DNA of 64,000 nt from Kangiella taiwanensis (GCF_020005165.1 NZ_JAHCLT010000001.1:992001-1056000), one strand, 5' to 3'; numbered from the stretch's first letter, positions 42,747 to 52,929 are shown. Notes: generated from the letters alone by a model not told the origin. Numbers and translations: made by a program.

Positions 42747-45236
42747 ATGTTGAATATGGCGTTAAGAACCTTTCGCCGTGACTGGAAAGCTGGCGAAGTT
42801 AAAGTTTTACTGTTCGCGCTGACTATTGCTGTGATGGCGATGGTGGCGATTGGTTCGATTACTGATCGTGTACACCGTGCGATGGGCGAACAAAGCAGTG
42901 AGTTTCTAGGGGCCGACTATACCTTTGAGTCACCGCGTCCTATTGATGATGCGTGGATTGAGCGTGGTCGAAACGATGGTTTGGAGATTACGAGATCACA
43001 ATCTTTCGCCACGGTTTTATCCAGCGACGACAATTTTCAATTAGTGAGTGTGCGAGCGCTCGATGGGAAGTTTCCGTTAAAAGGGACTATCGAAATTGCA
43101 GAAAAGCCGTTTACTCAGGGGGTAGTGCAGCAAGCGCAGCCCAAAGCGGGCACTATTTGGCTTGAGCCAAGAATCCTTGGTGTGCTGGGCGTTGAAGTTG
43201 GCGATACCATTGATTTTGGCTCGATACAGCTAACGGTGGATGGCGTGATCGTCGCAGCACCGGGACAAGCCAGCGAAGTGTTTAACGTCGCGCCTAAAGT
43301 GTTGATACACATTGATGACGTCGAAAAAGCCAATATTGTTCAAGAAGGAAGCCGTTTAGAGCACATATTGTTTATCGCAGGTGAGCCCGCGGCGCGTGAA
43401 CCCTACATCCAATGGTTAAAATCACAAAAGAACCCGACGCAAGAAATTACCGGTGGTAAAGAAGGGACGCCGGCATTAAAAGCAGCGCTAGAGCGTGCAG
43501 AAACTTTCTTGCGTTTGGCGAGCTTAATTTCAGTGGTGCTAGCAGGTGTGGCGATTGCCGTTGCTGCTGGTCGTTACAGCCAGCGTCACTTTGACTATTC
43601 GGCGATTTACCGCTGTTTAGGCATGCAGATTCGTCAGGTTCACAAGCTATATTTGTGGCAGTTGTTAATGATTGGTTTGATAGGTTCGGGCCTAGGCCTT
43701 GCGCTGGGTTTAGGATTGCAATCGTTGATCATTAATCAATTCTCCGACTACTTACCGAAGCCAATGGTGGGTATCAGTTTGGCACCAGTGATTACTGGTA
43801 GCTTGAGTGGTCTAGTGGTGCTTTTAGGTTTCGCCTTGCCGTCATTTTTACAAATTGCGAAAGTACCGCCTCTGCGTGTTTTGCGTAAAGAATTATTGCC
43901 ACGAGCCATGTCGAGCTGGGTTATTTATTTACTCTCGATTGGTGTCATGGCGCTGCTGATGTGGTGGCAGAGCAACTCCTTATTGCTGGTGGGAATTTTA
44001 TTAGCGGTAGCGGTGGTGACTTACTTACTGATTCGCTTGATTGCTTGGTTTATTTTCAAGATTGGCGTCTGGCTGGGTAAGCGAGGCTCTTTGCCTGTTC
44101 GCTTTGGCGTGGGCCAACTAAAACAATACCCAGCCTTTACCATCAGCCAAATCAGTGCTTTTGGTCTGGCGTTTATCATTATGCTATCAACGGTGTTGTT
44201 GCGCAGCGAACTCTTGAGTGAGTGGCAGAGCCAGTTACCAGAAGGTGCGCCGAACCATTTCTTGGTTAATGTTCAAGAGCAAGAAGTTGAGCCATTAGAA
44301 TCGATTTTGCAGGAGAGCGGCGTTAGCACTAAAGGTATTTACCCGATGGTTCGTGGCCGTGTCGTTGGCTTGAATGACATGACGTTAGAAGAAGCGTTGG
44401 ACGAAAATCAACAGCGAGTTGGTGCGGTGCGTCGAGAGCTGAATTTAACCTGGATGGCGGATGTGCCTGAAGCGAATAAAGTGACGCAAGGAGAGTGGTG
44501 GTCTGAGTCTGATGTAGCTGATGACCGCGCGGAGCTTTCGGTTGGCGAGGAGCTTGCACAACGATTGGGGCTAGAAATTGGTGACGTACTGAAGTTTTCC
44601 ATTGGCGGTTTAGAAGTGGAAGGCGAGATTACTAACTTGCGTTCGATTCAGTGGGATTCGTTCCAACCAAACTTCTTTATTATTTTCGAACCGGGTGGCC
44701 TAGATGGCTTTCCAGCGAGTTATATCACCAGTTTCCATTTGCCTGTGGAAGATAAGGGTGTGCTGAACCAGATCTTAAGAGAAATGCCGACAGTCACCAT
44801 TATTGAACTTGATGCCATCATGGAGCAGGTTCAGTCGATTCTGGACCAAGTCACCATGGCCGTAGAGTTTATTATGCTGTTCGTGTTGTTGGCGGGTATC
44901 GCGGTGCTGTATGCCGTGCTTCAGGTGAGCCGAGAAGAGCGGCTATTATCAGCAACGTTGCTCAAAGCGTTAGGTGCCCGTAAGAAGTTTATTCGCGCCA
45001 GTATTTTAGCTGAGCTGATATTGCTAGGTGCGTTCTCTGGCGTGCTGGGCGTTATCGGGGGTGAGGTGTTGGTCAACATTCTGTACTCACAAGCATTCGA
45101 TATCGATCTCGTGTTGCACCCTTGGTATTGGTTATGGGTACCAATGATTAGTGTGGGCTTTATCGGCATCGTTGGCTGGTTGGGTTTAAGGCACCTTTTA
45201 AACCAACCTGCTCATCAGGTGTTAAGAGAGTACTAA
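42747..45236 (+). CDS. ybbP: ABC transporter permease, YbbP-like (FtsX family)
   Basis: Protein of 829 residues with the YbbP layout: first span (about 22–42), a large periplasmic domain (about 45–250), three FtsX-type spans (about 258–375), a further pair of spans, a second periplasmic region, and a C-terminal FtsX domain (three spans after about 700, with TLLKALGARKKFIRASILAELILLGAFSG). It works with YbbA; the substrate, if any, is not known and a lipid- or envelope-related task is inferred from the tesA neighbour. Confidence 0.92.
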   Translation: MLNMALRTFRRDWKAGEVKVLLFALTIAVMAMVAIGSITDRVHRAMGEQSSEFLGADYTFESPRPIDDAWIERGRNDGLEITRSQSFATVLSSDDNFQLVSVRALDGKFPLKGTIEIAEKPFTQGVVQQAQPKAGTIWLEPRILGVLGVEVGDTIDFGSIQLTVDGVIVAAPGQASEVFNVAPKVLIHIDDVEKANIVQEGSRLEHILFIAGEPAAREPYIQWLKSQKNPTQEITGGKEGTPALKAALERAETFLRLASLISVVLAGVAIAVAAGRYSQRHFDYSAIYRCLGMQIRQVHKLYLWQLLMIGLIGSGLGLALGLGLQSLIINQFSDYLPKPMVGISLAPVITGSLSGLVVLLGFALPSFLQIAKVPPLRVLRKELLPRAMSSWVIYLLSIGVMALLMWWQSNSLLLVGILLAVAVVTYLLIRLIAWFIFKIGVWLGKRGSLPVRFGVGQLKQYPAFTISQISAFGLAFIIMLSTVLLRSELLSEWQSQLPEGAPNHFLVNVQEQEVEPLESILQESGVSTKGIYPMVRGRVVGLNDMTLEEALDENQQRVGAVRRELNLTWMADVPEANKVTQGEWWSESDVADDRAELSVGEELAQRLGLEIGDVLKFSIGGLEVEGEITNLRSIQWDSFQPNFFIIFEPGGLDGFPASYITSFHLPVEDKGVLNQILREMPTVTIIELDAIMEQVQSILDQVTMAVEFIMLFVLLAGIAVLYAVLQVSREERLLSATLLKALGARKKFIRASILAELILLGAFSGVLGVIGGEVLVNILYSQAFDIDLVLHPWYWLWVPMISVGFIGIVGWLGLRHLLNQPAHQVLREY

Positions 45237-45356
45237 CTCCTTACTTACTCCTTACCTGGCCTGTTCAAAAGCATGTGAGCAGGCCAACAAAAAGGTCGCT
45301 AAAGTAAAATAAAGGTAGACACCGACTAGCTTTGGTTGTTATTAATAAAAAAGGAT

Positions 45357-45391
45357 AAACAGGTCAGCCGCTACAAGTTGCCCTGTTTTTT
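45357..45391 (+). terminator. Probable terminator before topA
   Basis: AAACAGG (45357–45363) pairs with CCTGTTT (45382–45388) across an 18-base loop and is followed by T's. The stem is short and the loop long, so this is moderate. It would end the ybbAP transcript. Confidence 0.5.
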
Positions 45392-45439
45392 GTATATATA
45401 AAACAATTAAGTGTTTGATTTTTAAGAAAAGATTCTTTT

Positions 45440-48067
45440 ATGGGTAAATCCTTAGTGATAGTGGAGTCGCCAGCAAAGGCGAAGACCATTAATAAATATC
45501 TGGGTAATGACTTTGTTGTTAAGTCTAGTGTTGGTCACATTCGTGACCTGCCAACAGGCTCGAAAAAAAAGCCTGTTGATCCCAAAGAACGCGCGCGAAA
45601 AGCTGCCGAGACTCGAAAGCTATCGCCTGAAGAAAAGGCCAAGCATAAAGCCCGTAAAGAAAAGCAGGCGCTGTTTGATCGGATGGGGATTAACCCCGAA
45701 GAAGGCTGGGATGCGACCTATGAGGTCTTGCCTGGCAAAGAAAAAGTTTTAAATGAATTAAAGAAACTGGCTAAAGACGCCGACGAGGTCTACCTCGCAA
45801 CGGATTTGGATAGAGAGGGAGAGGCCATCGCGTGGCACTTGCGCGAATCTTTAGGTGGTGATGATAGCCGCTTCAAGCGTGTTATTTTCAACGAAATTAC
45901 GAAGAAAGCGATTCAAGAAGCATTCCAAAAGCCTGGCATATTGGACATGAATTATGTTCATGCTCAACAAGCGCGTCGATTCCTCGACCGCGTGGTAGGC
46001 TTCATGGTGTCACCATTGTTATGGCGTAAAATTTCTCGTGGTTTATCAGCTGGTCGAGTCCAGTCAGTGGCTGTTCGTTTATTGGTTGAGCGTGAACGCG
46101 AGATCAGAGCTTTCATCCCAGAGGAATACTGGGATGTTCATGCCGATACGTTAACGCAAGGCGATAATGATCTGCGCTTGATGGTCAGTAAACATCAAGG
46201 CAAAAGCTTTAAGCCAACCAATGAAGCTGATACCAACGCTGCGCTTGAAGAACTGAAAAAAGCGACTTACAGCGTTCTGTCACGCGAAGATAAGCCGCAG
46301 AAAAGTAAAGCGCCCAAACCTTTTATTACCTCGACATTGCAGCAAGCAGCGAGCACTCGCTTAGGCTTCGGGGTAAAGAAAACCATGATGATGGCTCAGC
46401 GTTTGTACGAAGCGGGTTATATCACTTATATGCGTACAGACTCGATGAATTTGAGTGCGGACGCTGTGTCAGCCTGCCGTGATCATATCAACGATCAATA
46501 TGGCGCAAAATATCTGCCAAAAGAGCCAAACGTCTATTCCAGTAAAGAAGGCGCACAAGAAGCACACGAAGCGATTCGCCCGTCGGATGTTGGTGTGCGC
46601 GTATCGCAACTGAAAAACATGGAAAAAGATGCTGAGCGTTTGTATGAGTTGATTTGGCGTCAGTTTGTTGCGTGTCAGATGATGCCTGCTGAGTTCGACG
46701 TGACGAGCTTGAAAGTTAAAGCGGGTGATTATGAATTAAAAGCTCGTGGTCGTGTGATGAGCTTTGATGGTTGGACAAAAGTTCAGTCGATGCAAAGCCG
46801 TGGCAAAGAAGATCAAGAATTACCGGACGTCAAAGAAGGCGAAGAATTGAGCTTACAGAAGCTTGATCCAAAGCAGCATTTCACCAAACCACCAGCACGT
46901 TATTCAGAAGCTGCGCTGGTTAAAGAATTGGAAAAAAGAGGCATTGGCCGACCTTCAACCTATGCTTCGATCATTTCTACGATTCAAGATCGCGGCTATG
47001 TGCGTCTGGAGAATAAACGTTTTTACGCGCAAAAGATGGGCGAAATCGTTACCGACCGTTTAGTCGAGAGTTTTGATGACTTGTTGGACTATTCGTTTAC
47101 AGCGACGATGGAAAAACACTTGGATGAAATTGCCAAGGGTCGTTCTGATTGGCGCATTACTTTAGACGAATTTTACGAAGAGTTCTCAGAGCAGCTGAAA
47201 AAAGCCGATCAATCGCAAGACGAAGGTGGCATGCGTCGCAATGAAGCGGTTGAAACGGAGCTTGATTGTGAGAAGTGTGGTGAACATAAGCTGGCTATCC
47301 GCAATGCGAGTACCGGCGTCTTCTTAGGCTGTACAGGTTATTCGTTGCCACCTAAAGAGCGTTGTAAAAACACGGTTAATCTAATCCCTGGCGAAGAATT
47401 TGTCGCCGCGGATGAAGACGAAGAAGCGCGTTACTTACACAGCCGCAAACGTTGTCCAAAGTGTAATTCGACCATGGATGATTATTTGGTTGATGAACAA
47501 ACCAAGTTGTTTATCTGTGGCAATAACCCTGATTGCGATGGTTACGAAGTCGAAAAAGGCGAGTATAAAATCAAGGGGTACGATGGCCCTGTTCTCGACT
47601 GTGATAAGTGTGGCAGTGAAATGCAGCTTAAGACTGGCCGTTTCGGAAAGTATTTTGGTTGTACCAATGAAGACTGTAAAAATACGCGGAAACTTCTGAA
47701 GAATGGTGAACCAGCTCCGCCGAAAGCCGATCCAATCCCAATGCCAAATCTTCAGTGTGAAAAAGTTGATGACCATTATGTCTTGCGTGATGGCGCTGCG
47801 GGTATCTTCTTGGCTGCGAGCAAGTTTCCGAAAAACCGTGAAACACGCGCACCGGCGGTCGATGAAGTTCAACAAGTTGAAGACCAGCTCGATCCTAAGT
47901 ATAAATTCTTAGCCAAGGCTCCGACTAAAGATCCAGACGGTAACCGTACTTTTGTTAAGTTTAGCCGTAAAACCAAAGAGCAGTATGTGGCTGGCGTTAA
48001 AGAAGACGGTAAAGCCAGTGGTTGGGCGGCGTTTTATAAGAATGGTAAGTGGCAGGAGAAAGAATAA
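45440..48067 (+). CDS. topA: DNA topoisomerase I
   Basis: Type IA topoisomerase of 875 residues that relaxes negative supercoils. The Toprim domain ([32 protein letters not shown]) is followed by the central gate with [21 protein letters not shown] and the active-site tyrosine Y330 in [14 protein letters not shown]. The C-terminal third has three zinc-ribbon modules with paired cysteines ([27 protein letters not shown]) and a Lys/Arg-rich end. An insertion rich in charged residues lies at about 40–70. Length agrees with E. coli (865). Confidence 0.97.
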   Translation: MGKSLVIVESPAKAKTINKYLGNDFVVKSSVGHIRDLPTGSKKKPVDPKERARKAAETRKLSPEEKAKHKARKEKQALFDRMGINPEEGWDATYEVLPGKEKVLNELKKLAKDADEVYLATDLDREGEAIAWHLRESLGGDDSRFKRVIFNEITKKAIQEAFQKPGILDMNYVHAQQARRFLDRVVGFMVSPLLWRKISRGLSAGRVQSVAVRLLVEREREIRAFIPEEYWDVHADTLTQGDNDLRLMVSKHQGKSFKPTNEADTNAALEELKKATYSVLSREDKPQKSKAPKPFITSTLQQAASTRLGFGVKKTMMMAQRLYEAGYITYMRTDSMNLSADAVSACRDHINDQYGAKYLPKEPNVYSSKEGAQEAHEAIRPSDVGVRVSQLKNMEKDAERLYELIWRQFVACQMMPAEFDVTSLKVKAGDYELKARGRVMSFDGWTKVQSMQSRGKEDQELPDVKEGEELSLQKLDPKQHFTKPPARYSEAALVKELEKRGIGRPSTYASIISTIQDRGYVRLENKRFYAQKMGEIVTDRLVESFDDLLDYSFTATMEKHLDEIAKGRSDWRITLDEFYEEFSEQLKKADQSQDEGGMRRNEAVETELDCEKCGEHKLAIRNASTGVFLGCTGYSLPPKERCKNTVNLIPGEEFVAADEDEEARYLHSRKRCPKCNSTMDDYLVDEQTKLFICGNNPDCDGYEVEKGEYKIKGYDGPVLDCDKCGSEMQLKTGRFGKYFGCTNEDCKNTRKLLKNGEPAPPKADPIPMPNLQCEKVDDHYVLRDGAAGIFLAASKFPKNRETRAPAVDEVQQVEDQLDPKYKFLAKAPTKDPDGNRTFVKFSRKTKEQYVAGVKEDGKASGWAAFYKNGKWQEKE

Positions 48068-48103
48068 CTGGTTATATCTACTGCGCTCAGCCATACTTTG
48101 TTC

Positions 48104-48161
48104 AAATCCACTTTATAAGTACTCGATTACTAGTGTAAACTCCGTCTTATAAAGTGGATTT
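48104..48161. repeat. Long perfect inverted repeat between topA and pyrD
   Basis: AAATCCACTTTATAAG (48104–48119) and CTTATAAAGTGGATTT (48146–48161) are exact reverse complements with a 26-base loop. No T run follows on either strand, so a simple intrinsic terminator is unlikely. It may be a dispersed repeat or an RNA-processing hairpin. Confidence 0.75.
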
Positions 48162-48236
48162 CGCCGCGTCTTGCTATCGCTCGTGACGATATAACGGCAA
48201 TCTTTTCTGTAATTGACAGTCATTTCTGGGCAAAAC

Positions 48237-49262
48237 ATGTACTCTTTACTCCGTTCTATTTTATTCCAGCTCGATGCAGAGCGTTCGCATCACCTATCAC
48301 TGAATTCACTCAAGCTTGCTAAAAAGCTGAGTTTAACGGGCTTATTGGCGAAGCCTTTAGTGGACGATCCGGTGGAAGTGATGGGCATCAAATTCCCGAA
48401 CCGTGTCGGTTTGGCTGCTGGTCTCGATAAAAACGGTGAGTATGTTGATGCCTTGGGTAGCTTGGGGTTCGGGTTTGTGGAAGTGGGAACGGTAACTCCA
48501 CGATCACAACCAGGCAATCCAAAGCCACGCTTATTCCGTATTAAGGAAGCTGAAGCTATTGTGAATCGCATGGGTTTTAACAATGATGGCGTGGAGCAGC
48601 TACTGGAAAACGTCAACAGTGCGAGTTATGACGGCGTATTAGGAATTAACATAGGCAAAAACTTTGATACCCCTGTCGAAAAGGCGGTGGATGACTACTT
48701 AATTGGTATGGAAAAGATTTATACCAAGGCTGATTACATGGTGGTCAATATTTCGTCTCCGAATACGCCTGGATTGCGTGATTTACAGTTTGGTGAGACT
48801 TTGAAAGCGTTACTCAGCGCCTTAAAAGAAAAGCAGCAGCAACTTGAAAAAGAGTACGGTACCTATAAACCGTTGGCTATTAAAATAGCACCTGACTTGT
48901 CTAGTGATAATATTCAAGAGTTAGCCGAAACATTCCTTCAATTTGAAATGGATGGGGTCATAGCAACCAATACGACTTTTGATCGTAGTCAGGTGGAAGG
49001 CATGGAGCATGCCGATGAGCAGGGTGGTTTGAGCGGTAAGCCATTGGCAACTCAGTCGACTAAAGTCATTAAGAGCCTAGTTGAAGCTATGAATCACAAA
49101 ATCCCAGTGATAGGTGTCGGCGGCATTCATGATGGTGAAACAGCCGTCGAGAAAATTGAAGCCGGTGCTTCTTTAGTGCAAGTGTATTCAGGTTTTATCT
49201 ATGAAGGTCCGCAGTTAATCCATGACGCCGCGAAAGCTATTAAGCAACGTTACAGTCGCTAA
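48237..49262 (+). CDS. pyrD: Dihydroorotate dehydrogenase (quinone), class 2
   Basis: Oxidises dihydroorotate to orotate in pyrimidine synthesis, passing electrons to quinone at the inner membrane. From the ATG at 48237 the protein has 341 residues. The amphipathic N-terminal helices of class 2 (MYSLLRSILFQLDAERSHH) are present, then GLAAGLDKNGEYVDAL, EVGTVTPRSQPGNPKPRLFR, NRMGFNNDG, the catalytic serine in VVNISSPNTPGLR, IKIAPDL and GVGGIHDG for FMN. A TTG 24 bases upstream is less likely. Confidence 0.96.
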   Translation: MYSLLRSILFQLDAERSHHLSLNSLKLAKKLSLTGLLAKPLVDDPVEVMGIKFPNRVGLAAGLDKNGEYVDALGSLGFGFVEVGTVTPRSQPGNPKPRLFRIKEAEAIVNRMGFNNDGVEQLLENVNSASYDGVLGINIGKNFDTPVEKAVDDYLIGMEKIYTKADYMVVNISSPNTPGLRDLQFGETLKALLSALKEKQQQLEKEYGTYKPLAIKIAPDLSSDNIQELAETFLQFEMDGVIATNTTFDRSQVEGMEHADEQGGLSGKPLATQSTKVIKSLVEAMNHKIPVIGVGGIHDGETAVEKIEAGASLVQVYSGFIYEGPQLIHDAAKAIKQRYSR

Positions 49263-49286
49263 TATTTATTGAATATCGAGAATTTT

Positions 49287-51440
49287 ATGCAGTTTTACGC
49301 AATTTGTCCCAAAGGTGTTGAGTCACTACTGGCTACGGAGCTAGAAAGTTTTGGTGCAACCAACCTTAAAGAACATCCTACTCATGTCACATTTGAAGGA
49401 GACTTGAAGCTGGCGTACACCAGTTGCCTGAATTCTCGCTTGGCCAATCGCATCTATTTGTGTTTGCTTGATGATACGTTTGACACACTGGATGAATTTT
49501 ATCGCAAAGTGAATAGCCTAGAGTGGAGTTGGCACTTTGACTTCAAGCAAACCTTTGCTGTGTCTTGCGTTGCGCGAAAGAACAAACATATTCGTCACTC
49601 CGGCTTCGGTGGTCAGAAAGTAAAAGATGCGATTGTTGATTACTACATGGAGCGTTATGAACAGCGCCCTTCGATCGATAAAGACAATCCAGATTACCGC
49701 GTTCATGCAGTCGTTAATGGCAATCAGATTAAAATTGGTATTGACCTTTGTGGGCATGGTTTAAATCAACGCGGCTATCGTGAAGAAGGTGGTCGCGCAC
49801 CGATTAAAGAAAACTTGGCTGCAGCGCTTCTGATGCGTGCTGACTGGCCGCGTTTAGCGGCAGAAGGCTACGACTTCCATGACCCCATGTGTGGTAGTGG
49901 TACGTTACTGATTGAAGCTGCAATGATGGCGGCGGACGTGGCTCCAGGTTTGCTCAATCATGATTATGCTTTTCATCAATGGAAACAGCATGATGAGGAG
50001 CTGTGGCAAGAAGTATTAACCACCGCTAAGGATAAAGCTGAACAAGGAAAGCAAACGCTAAGCAATCACTTTTACGGTAGCGATAGTTTTCGTAAAAGCT
50101 TACCGTTGGCAAAAGACAACGCTGAAAAGAGTGGGCTGTTAGAGTTTATACAAATCGACGAGCAAGACATTCGTCACCCTAAACAAGCACCGGTGAGCGA
50201 CAAGGGCTTACTGCTATCTAACCCACCCTATGCCGAGAGGTTAGGCGAGGAAGAGCAAGTGACCCAGTTGTATCGTGATTTTGGTGATTACATGAAGGCT
50301 CGATGCCAAAATTGGCAGGCGGGCTTTATTACCACCGATGAACAGTTTGCTAAGGCTGTTGGTATTCGCTCGCATAAGCAATACAAGTTTAAAAATGGTG
50401 CCTTAGACTGCAAGCTATATCTATTTGAGGTTGCGCCGGAAAACTATTACAAACCGTTTGATCCAACTCGCTGGAACCCAGACTGGGATAAAAATCTTCC
50501 AGAGGGTGCGGTGATGCTGAAAAACCGTCTTAAGAAAAATACGCAACGATTGAAGTCGTATCTCAAGCAGAATGAGGTGACTTGTTATCGGTTGTATGAC
50601 GCCGATCTTCCTGAGTATGCCGCTGTTATTGATGTGTACGAGGATGAGGCGCACATTCAAGAATATTTGCCACCAAAAGATATCCCCGAAAAAGTGAGCC
50701 GTAAGCGATTGCAGGATATCGTTCGAGTGACCGCAGGTTTGCTCGAAATACCAGAAGTGAACGTTCATTTAAAGCAAAGACAGCGCCAAAAAGGCAAGCA
50801 ACAGTACACTAAGCAGTCTTCTGATGAGGATTTCAAGGTGGTGCAAGAGAATGGCTTTAAGTTTCAGGTGAACTTAAAGCAGTATTTAGATACCGGATTG
50901 TTCTTAGATCACCGTAAAACACGCAAGCAGATTCATGGTGAAGCTAATGGTGCCAAATTCCTAAACCTATTTGCTTATACCGGCTCAGTGAGCGTCTATG
51001 CAGCTATGGGTGGGGCTTCTACCACAACGGTGGATATGTCTAAAACTTACGTCAATTGGGCTCGGAAGAACTTTAGTTTGAATAGTATTTCGCCTTACGG
51101 ACACAGTTTTGTTCAATCTGATTGCATGCAGTGGTTAGAGGAGAATCAAGATCAGTCACAGTATGATCTGATATTTCTTGATCCACCAACGTTCTCAAAC
51201 TCAAAGCGTATGGACACCACTTTTGATGTGCAGCGAGATCAGGAAAAACTGATTACGATGACCATGAGTTTGTTAAAACAGGGCGGCAAACTCTATTTTT
51301 CAAATAATTTCAAAAAATTTGCTTTAGAAAAGAGTTTAACTGAAGCTTTTGACATTCACGAAATCACAGGCAAAACCTTGCCTCCAGACTTTAAAAACAG
51401 CCGCAACCATCATCGGTGCTGGTTGATTCAACATAAATAA
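49287..51440 (+). CDS. rlmKL: Bifunctional 23S rRNA methyltransferase RlmKL
   Basis: A fusion that makes m2G2445 (RlmL half) and m7G2069 (RlmK half) in 23S rRNA. The 717 residues comprise an N-terminal THUMP domain (about 45–150), the RlmL methyltransferase with DPMCGSGTLLIEAA and LSNPPYAERLG, and the RlmK methyltransferase with FLNLFAYTGSVSVYAAMGGA and LIFLDPPTFSNS. The ATG at 49287, six bases after GAG, is preferred to a TTG 18 bases earlier, since the conserved N-terminus starts MQFYAICPKGVE. Confidence 0.95.
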   Translation: MQFYAICPKGVESLLATELESFGATNLKEHPTHVTFEGDLKLAYTSCLNSRLANRIYLCLLDDTFDTLDEFYRKVNSLEWSWHFDFKQTFAVSCVARKNKHIRHSGFGGQKVKDAIVDYYMERYEQRPSIDKDNPDYRVHAVVNGNQIKIGIDLCGHGLNQRGYREEGGRAPIKENLAAALLMRADWPRLAAEGYDFHDPMCGSGTLLIEAAMMAADVAPGLLNHDYAFHQWKQHDEELWQEVLTTAKDKAEQGKQTLSNHFYGSDSFRKSLPLAKDNAEKSGLLEFIQIDEQDIRHPKQAPVSDKGLLLSNPPYAERLGEEEQVTQLYRDFGDYMKARCQNWQAGFITTDEQFAKAVGIRSHKQYKFKNGALDCKLYLFEVAPENYYKPFDPTRWNPDWDKNLPEGAVMLKNRLKKNTQRLKSYLKQNEVTCYRLYDADLPEYAAVIDVYEDEAHIQEYLPPKDIPEKVSRKRLQDIVRVTAGLLEIPEVNVHLKQRQRQKGKQQYTKQSSDEDFKVVQENGFKFQVNLKQYLDTGLFLDHRKTRKQIHGEANGAKFLNLFAYTGSVSVYAAMGGASTTTVDMSKTYVNWARKNFSLNSISPYGHSFVQSDCMQWLEENQDQSQYDLIFLDPPTFSNSKRMDTTFDVQRDQEKLITMTMSLLKQGGKLYFSNNFKKFALEKSLTEAFDIHEITGKTLPPDFKNSRNHHRCWLIQHK

Positions 51441-51441
51441 C

Positions 51442-51469
51442 AAAAAGCCCAGCATGTGCTGGGCTTTTT
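51442..51469. terminator. Bidirectional rho-independent terminator
   Basis: A 12-bp stem AAAAAGCCCAGC/GCTGGGCTTTTT with a 4-base loop lies between the convergent rlmKL and histone-like genes. Confidence 0.92.
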
Positions 51470-51495
51470 GATGGACACAAGGCTCTGCAATCGAA

Positions 51496-52206
51496 TTACT
51501 TTTTCTTCTTAGTAACACGTTTTTTAGCAGGAGCTTTCTTTTTAGTGGCTGCTTTTTTCTTAGCCGGAGCTTTTTTCTTAGCTGGGGCTTTCTTTTTAGC
51601 AGGTGACTTTTTCTTTGCAGGAGCTTTTTTCTTTGTTGCGGCTTTCTTTTTGGTCGCTGCTTTTTTCTTAGCAGGAGCTTTCTTTTTCGCCGTTGCCTTC
51701 TTCTTAGCGGCAGCAGCTTTTGCTTTTTTCTTAGCAGCAGCTTTCTTTTCTGCAGCTTTCTTCTTAGCGGCGGCTTTTTTAGCGGCAGCTTTTTCTCGAG
51801 CAATACGTTTCTTTTCCGCGGCTTTCTCTTTTTTGGCTTCTTTAGCAGCCCAATCTTTTTCAAACTTAGCGATAGCTTTATCTAAAGCAGCTTGCTTTCT
51901 TTCTGCAGCTTTTCCATCGGCTAGAGCTTTTTTAGCTTTATCTTGAGCTTTCACAGCTTGATTAACAGCTGTTTTAGCTTTCTTAGCTGCATCTTTAGCT
52001 TTCTTAGCTGCAGCCTTGTTAGTTTTGTTTGCTTTATCTTTCGCTTTCTTAGCTGCAGCTGCCGCTTTCTCGCCAGCTTTTTTTGCAGCGTCACGAGCTT
52101 TCTTCGTAGCGTTGGTAGCTTTCTGTGCAGCAGCTTCAAGTTGCTTTACAGTTTGCGGTTTAGACTTTGCTTTTTTTGCAGTAGCCTTAATAGGTTGTCT
52201 AGCCAT
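51496..52206 (-). CDS. Lys/Ala-rich histone H1-like (AlgP-like) protein
   Basis: Protein of 236 residues consisting mostly of Lys and Ala. The first 120 residues are helical heptads of the KKAKDAAKKAK kind. About 115–150 contain a more ordinary stretch (ALDKAIAKFEKDWAAKEAKKE). The last 90 residues are degenerate AAAKKK and APAKKK/AATKKK repeats ending VTKKKK. The ATG at 52206 follows AGGGGA by seven bases. Pseudomonas AlgP and H1-like bacterial proteins have such tails and bind DNA; this one probably is a nucleoid-associated protein. Repeat copy number may vary between strains. Confidence 0.8.
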   Translation of the reverse strand: MARQPIKATAKKAKSKPQTVKQLEAAAQKATNATKKARDAAKKAGEKAAAAAKKAKDKANKTNKAAAKKAKDAAKKAKTAVNQAVKAQDKAKKALADGKAAERKQAALDKAIAKFEKDWAAKEAKKEKAAEKKRIAREKAAAKKAAAKKKAAEKKAAAKKKAKAAAAKKKATAKKKAPAKKKAATKKKAATKKKAPAKKKSPAKKKAPAKKKAPAKKKAATKKKAPAKKRVTKKKK

Positions 52207-52344
52207 GGTTGTTTCCCCTATTTGTCGTGTGATGTTTTGATTAAATTTCAATCAAATTATACGAAAAGAATTTTGTAATGTTAAACATTAATTATGATAA
52301 AGTTGCCTTATTGAAGTGTTTTTTGATGTTTTTTAATAAAAACT

Positions 52345-52602
52345 ATGCCAAATAAGCAAGAAATAATTTTTTATACCACTTTTGGTTGTCATTTATGCGA
52401 ACAAGTTGAAGCAATGATTTTTGCTTTAAATCAGCAAAAAAATTTAGCTGCTCGCTTCGATATTATTGCTTACGATATCATTGATGATGAAAAAATTTTA
52501 GAGCAATATCGAACAACCATTCCTGTATTAAAAAATGCCGTTACTCAAAAAGAATTATTTTGGCCTTTTAGCTTTGAAGAATTGGACCAGTGGTTAACTT
52601 AG
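52345..52602 (+). CDS. Glutaredoxin-like thioredoxin-fold protein
   Basis: Protein of 85 residues with a thioredoxin fold: IIFYTTFGCHLCEQVEAM carries a CHLC motif after the first strand, TIPVLKNA supplies the cis-proline, and the last helix is SFEELDQWL. This is the DUF836/glutaredoxin-family pattern. The gene is clearly more AT-rich than its neighbours and has no recognisable Shine–Dalgarno. Substrate unknown. Confidence 0.8.
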   Translation: MPNKQEIIFYTTFGCHLCEQVEAMIFALNQQKNLAARFDIIAYDIIDDEKILEQYRTTIPVLKNAVTQKELFWPFSFEELDQWLT

Positions 52603-52860
52603 TGCTTTAAATTTTATATGGCTCTTTTTTTAAAACGATAGTTTTTTGAACCACGGTCTTTTGCTGTTCTTTAGTTTTGATAAAAGTAGATCAAATCACA
52701 TTCTTATATAACCGTTATTCCGATATTAATTTCACTCGTGCCAGCTTTTCGTTGTGTAGATGGTTCTGGGTGGTCCCGCTATCTATAGGGTTCTAATCAT
52801 AGAAAACCTTTTTCTTAGCTCGTGTCTTTAACCCATGCCTGTTAGAAGGTTTGCTTTAGA
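52603..52860. other. Intergenic stretch before the psrA promoter
   Basis: AT-rich. I see no gene, repeat or stable hairpin in it. The psrA promoter begins at its right end. Confidence 0.4.
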
Positions 52861-52863
52861 TGC

Positions 52864-52897
52864 TTGACAATATTGCGTTTTGAACGTATGTTTCAAA
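52864..52897 (+). promoter_or_regulatory. psrA promoter with overlapping operator
   Basis: A consensus −35 TTGACA (52864–52869), 17 bases, then −10 TATGTT (52887–52892). A dyad TTTGAA-n7-TTCAAA (52879–52884 with 52892–52897) covers the −10. It resembles the GAAAC/GTTTC-type boxes of PsrA and would allow autorepression. The start point would be near 52899, so translation must begin downstream, at 52930. Confidence 0.65.
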
Positions 52898-52929
52898 CAA
52901 GTGTTTTACTGTGCCATAGACTAGAATTT

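Noticed and set aside
45258-45285. Hairpin GGCCTGTTC/GAGCAGGCC after ybbP as a terminator
   Set aside because: A good 9-bp stem with one G–U pair, but no T run follows on the plus strand; the hairpin at 45357–45391 fits better.
47435-47875. Open frame of 146 codons opposite topA
   Set aside because: Antisense to the zinc-ribbon region of topA; no support.
51545-52278. Long open frames opposite the Lys/Ala-rich gene
   Set aside because: They are Phe/Ala/Leu-rich low-complexity shadows caused by the repetitive codons of the real gene on the minus strand.
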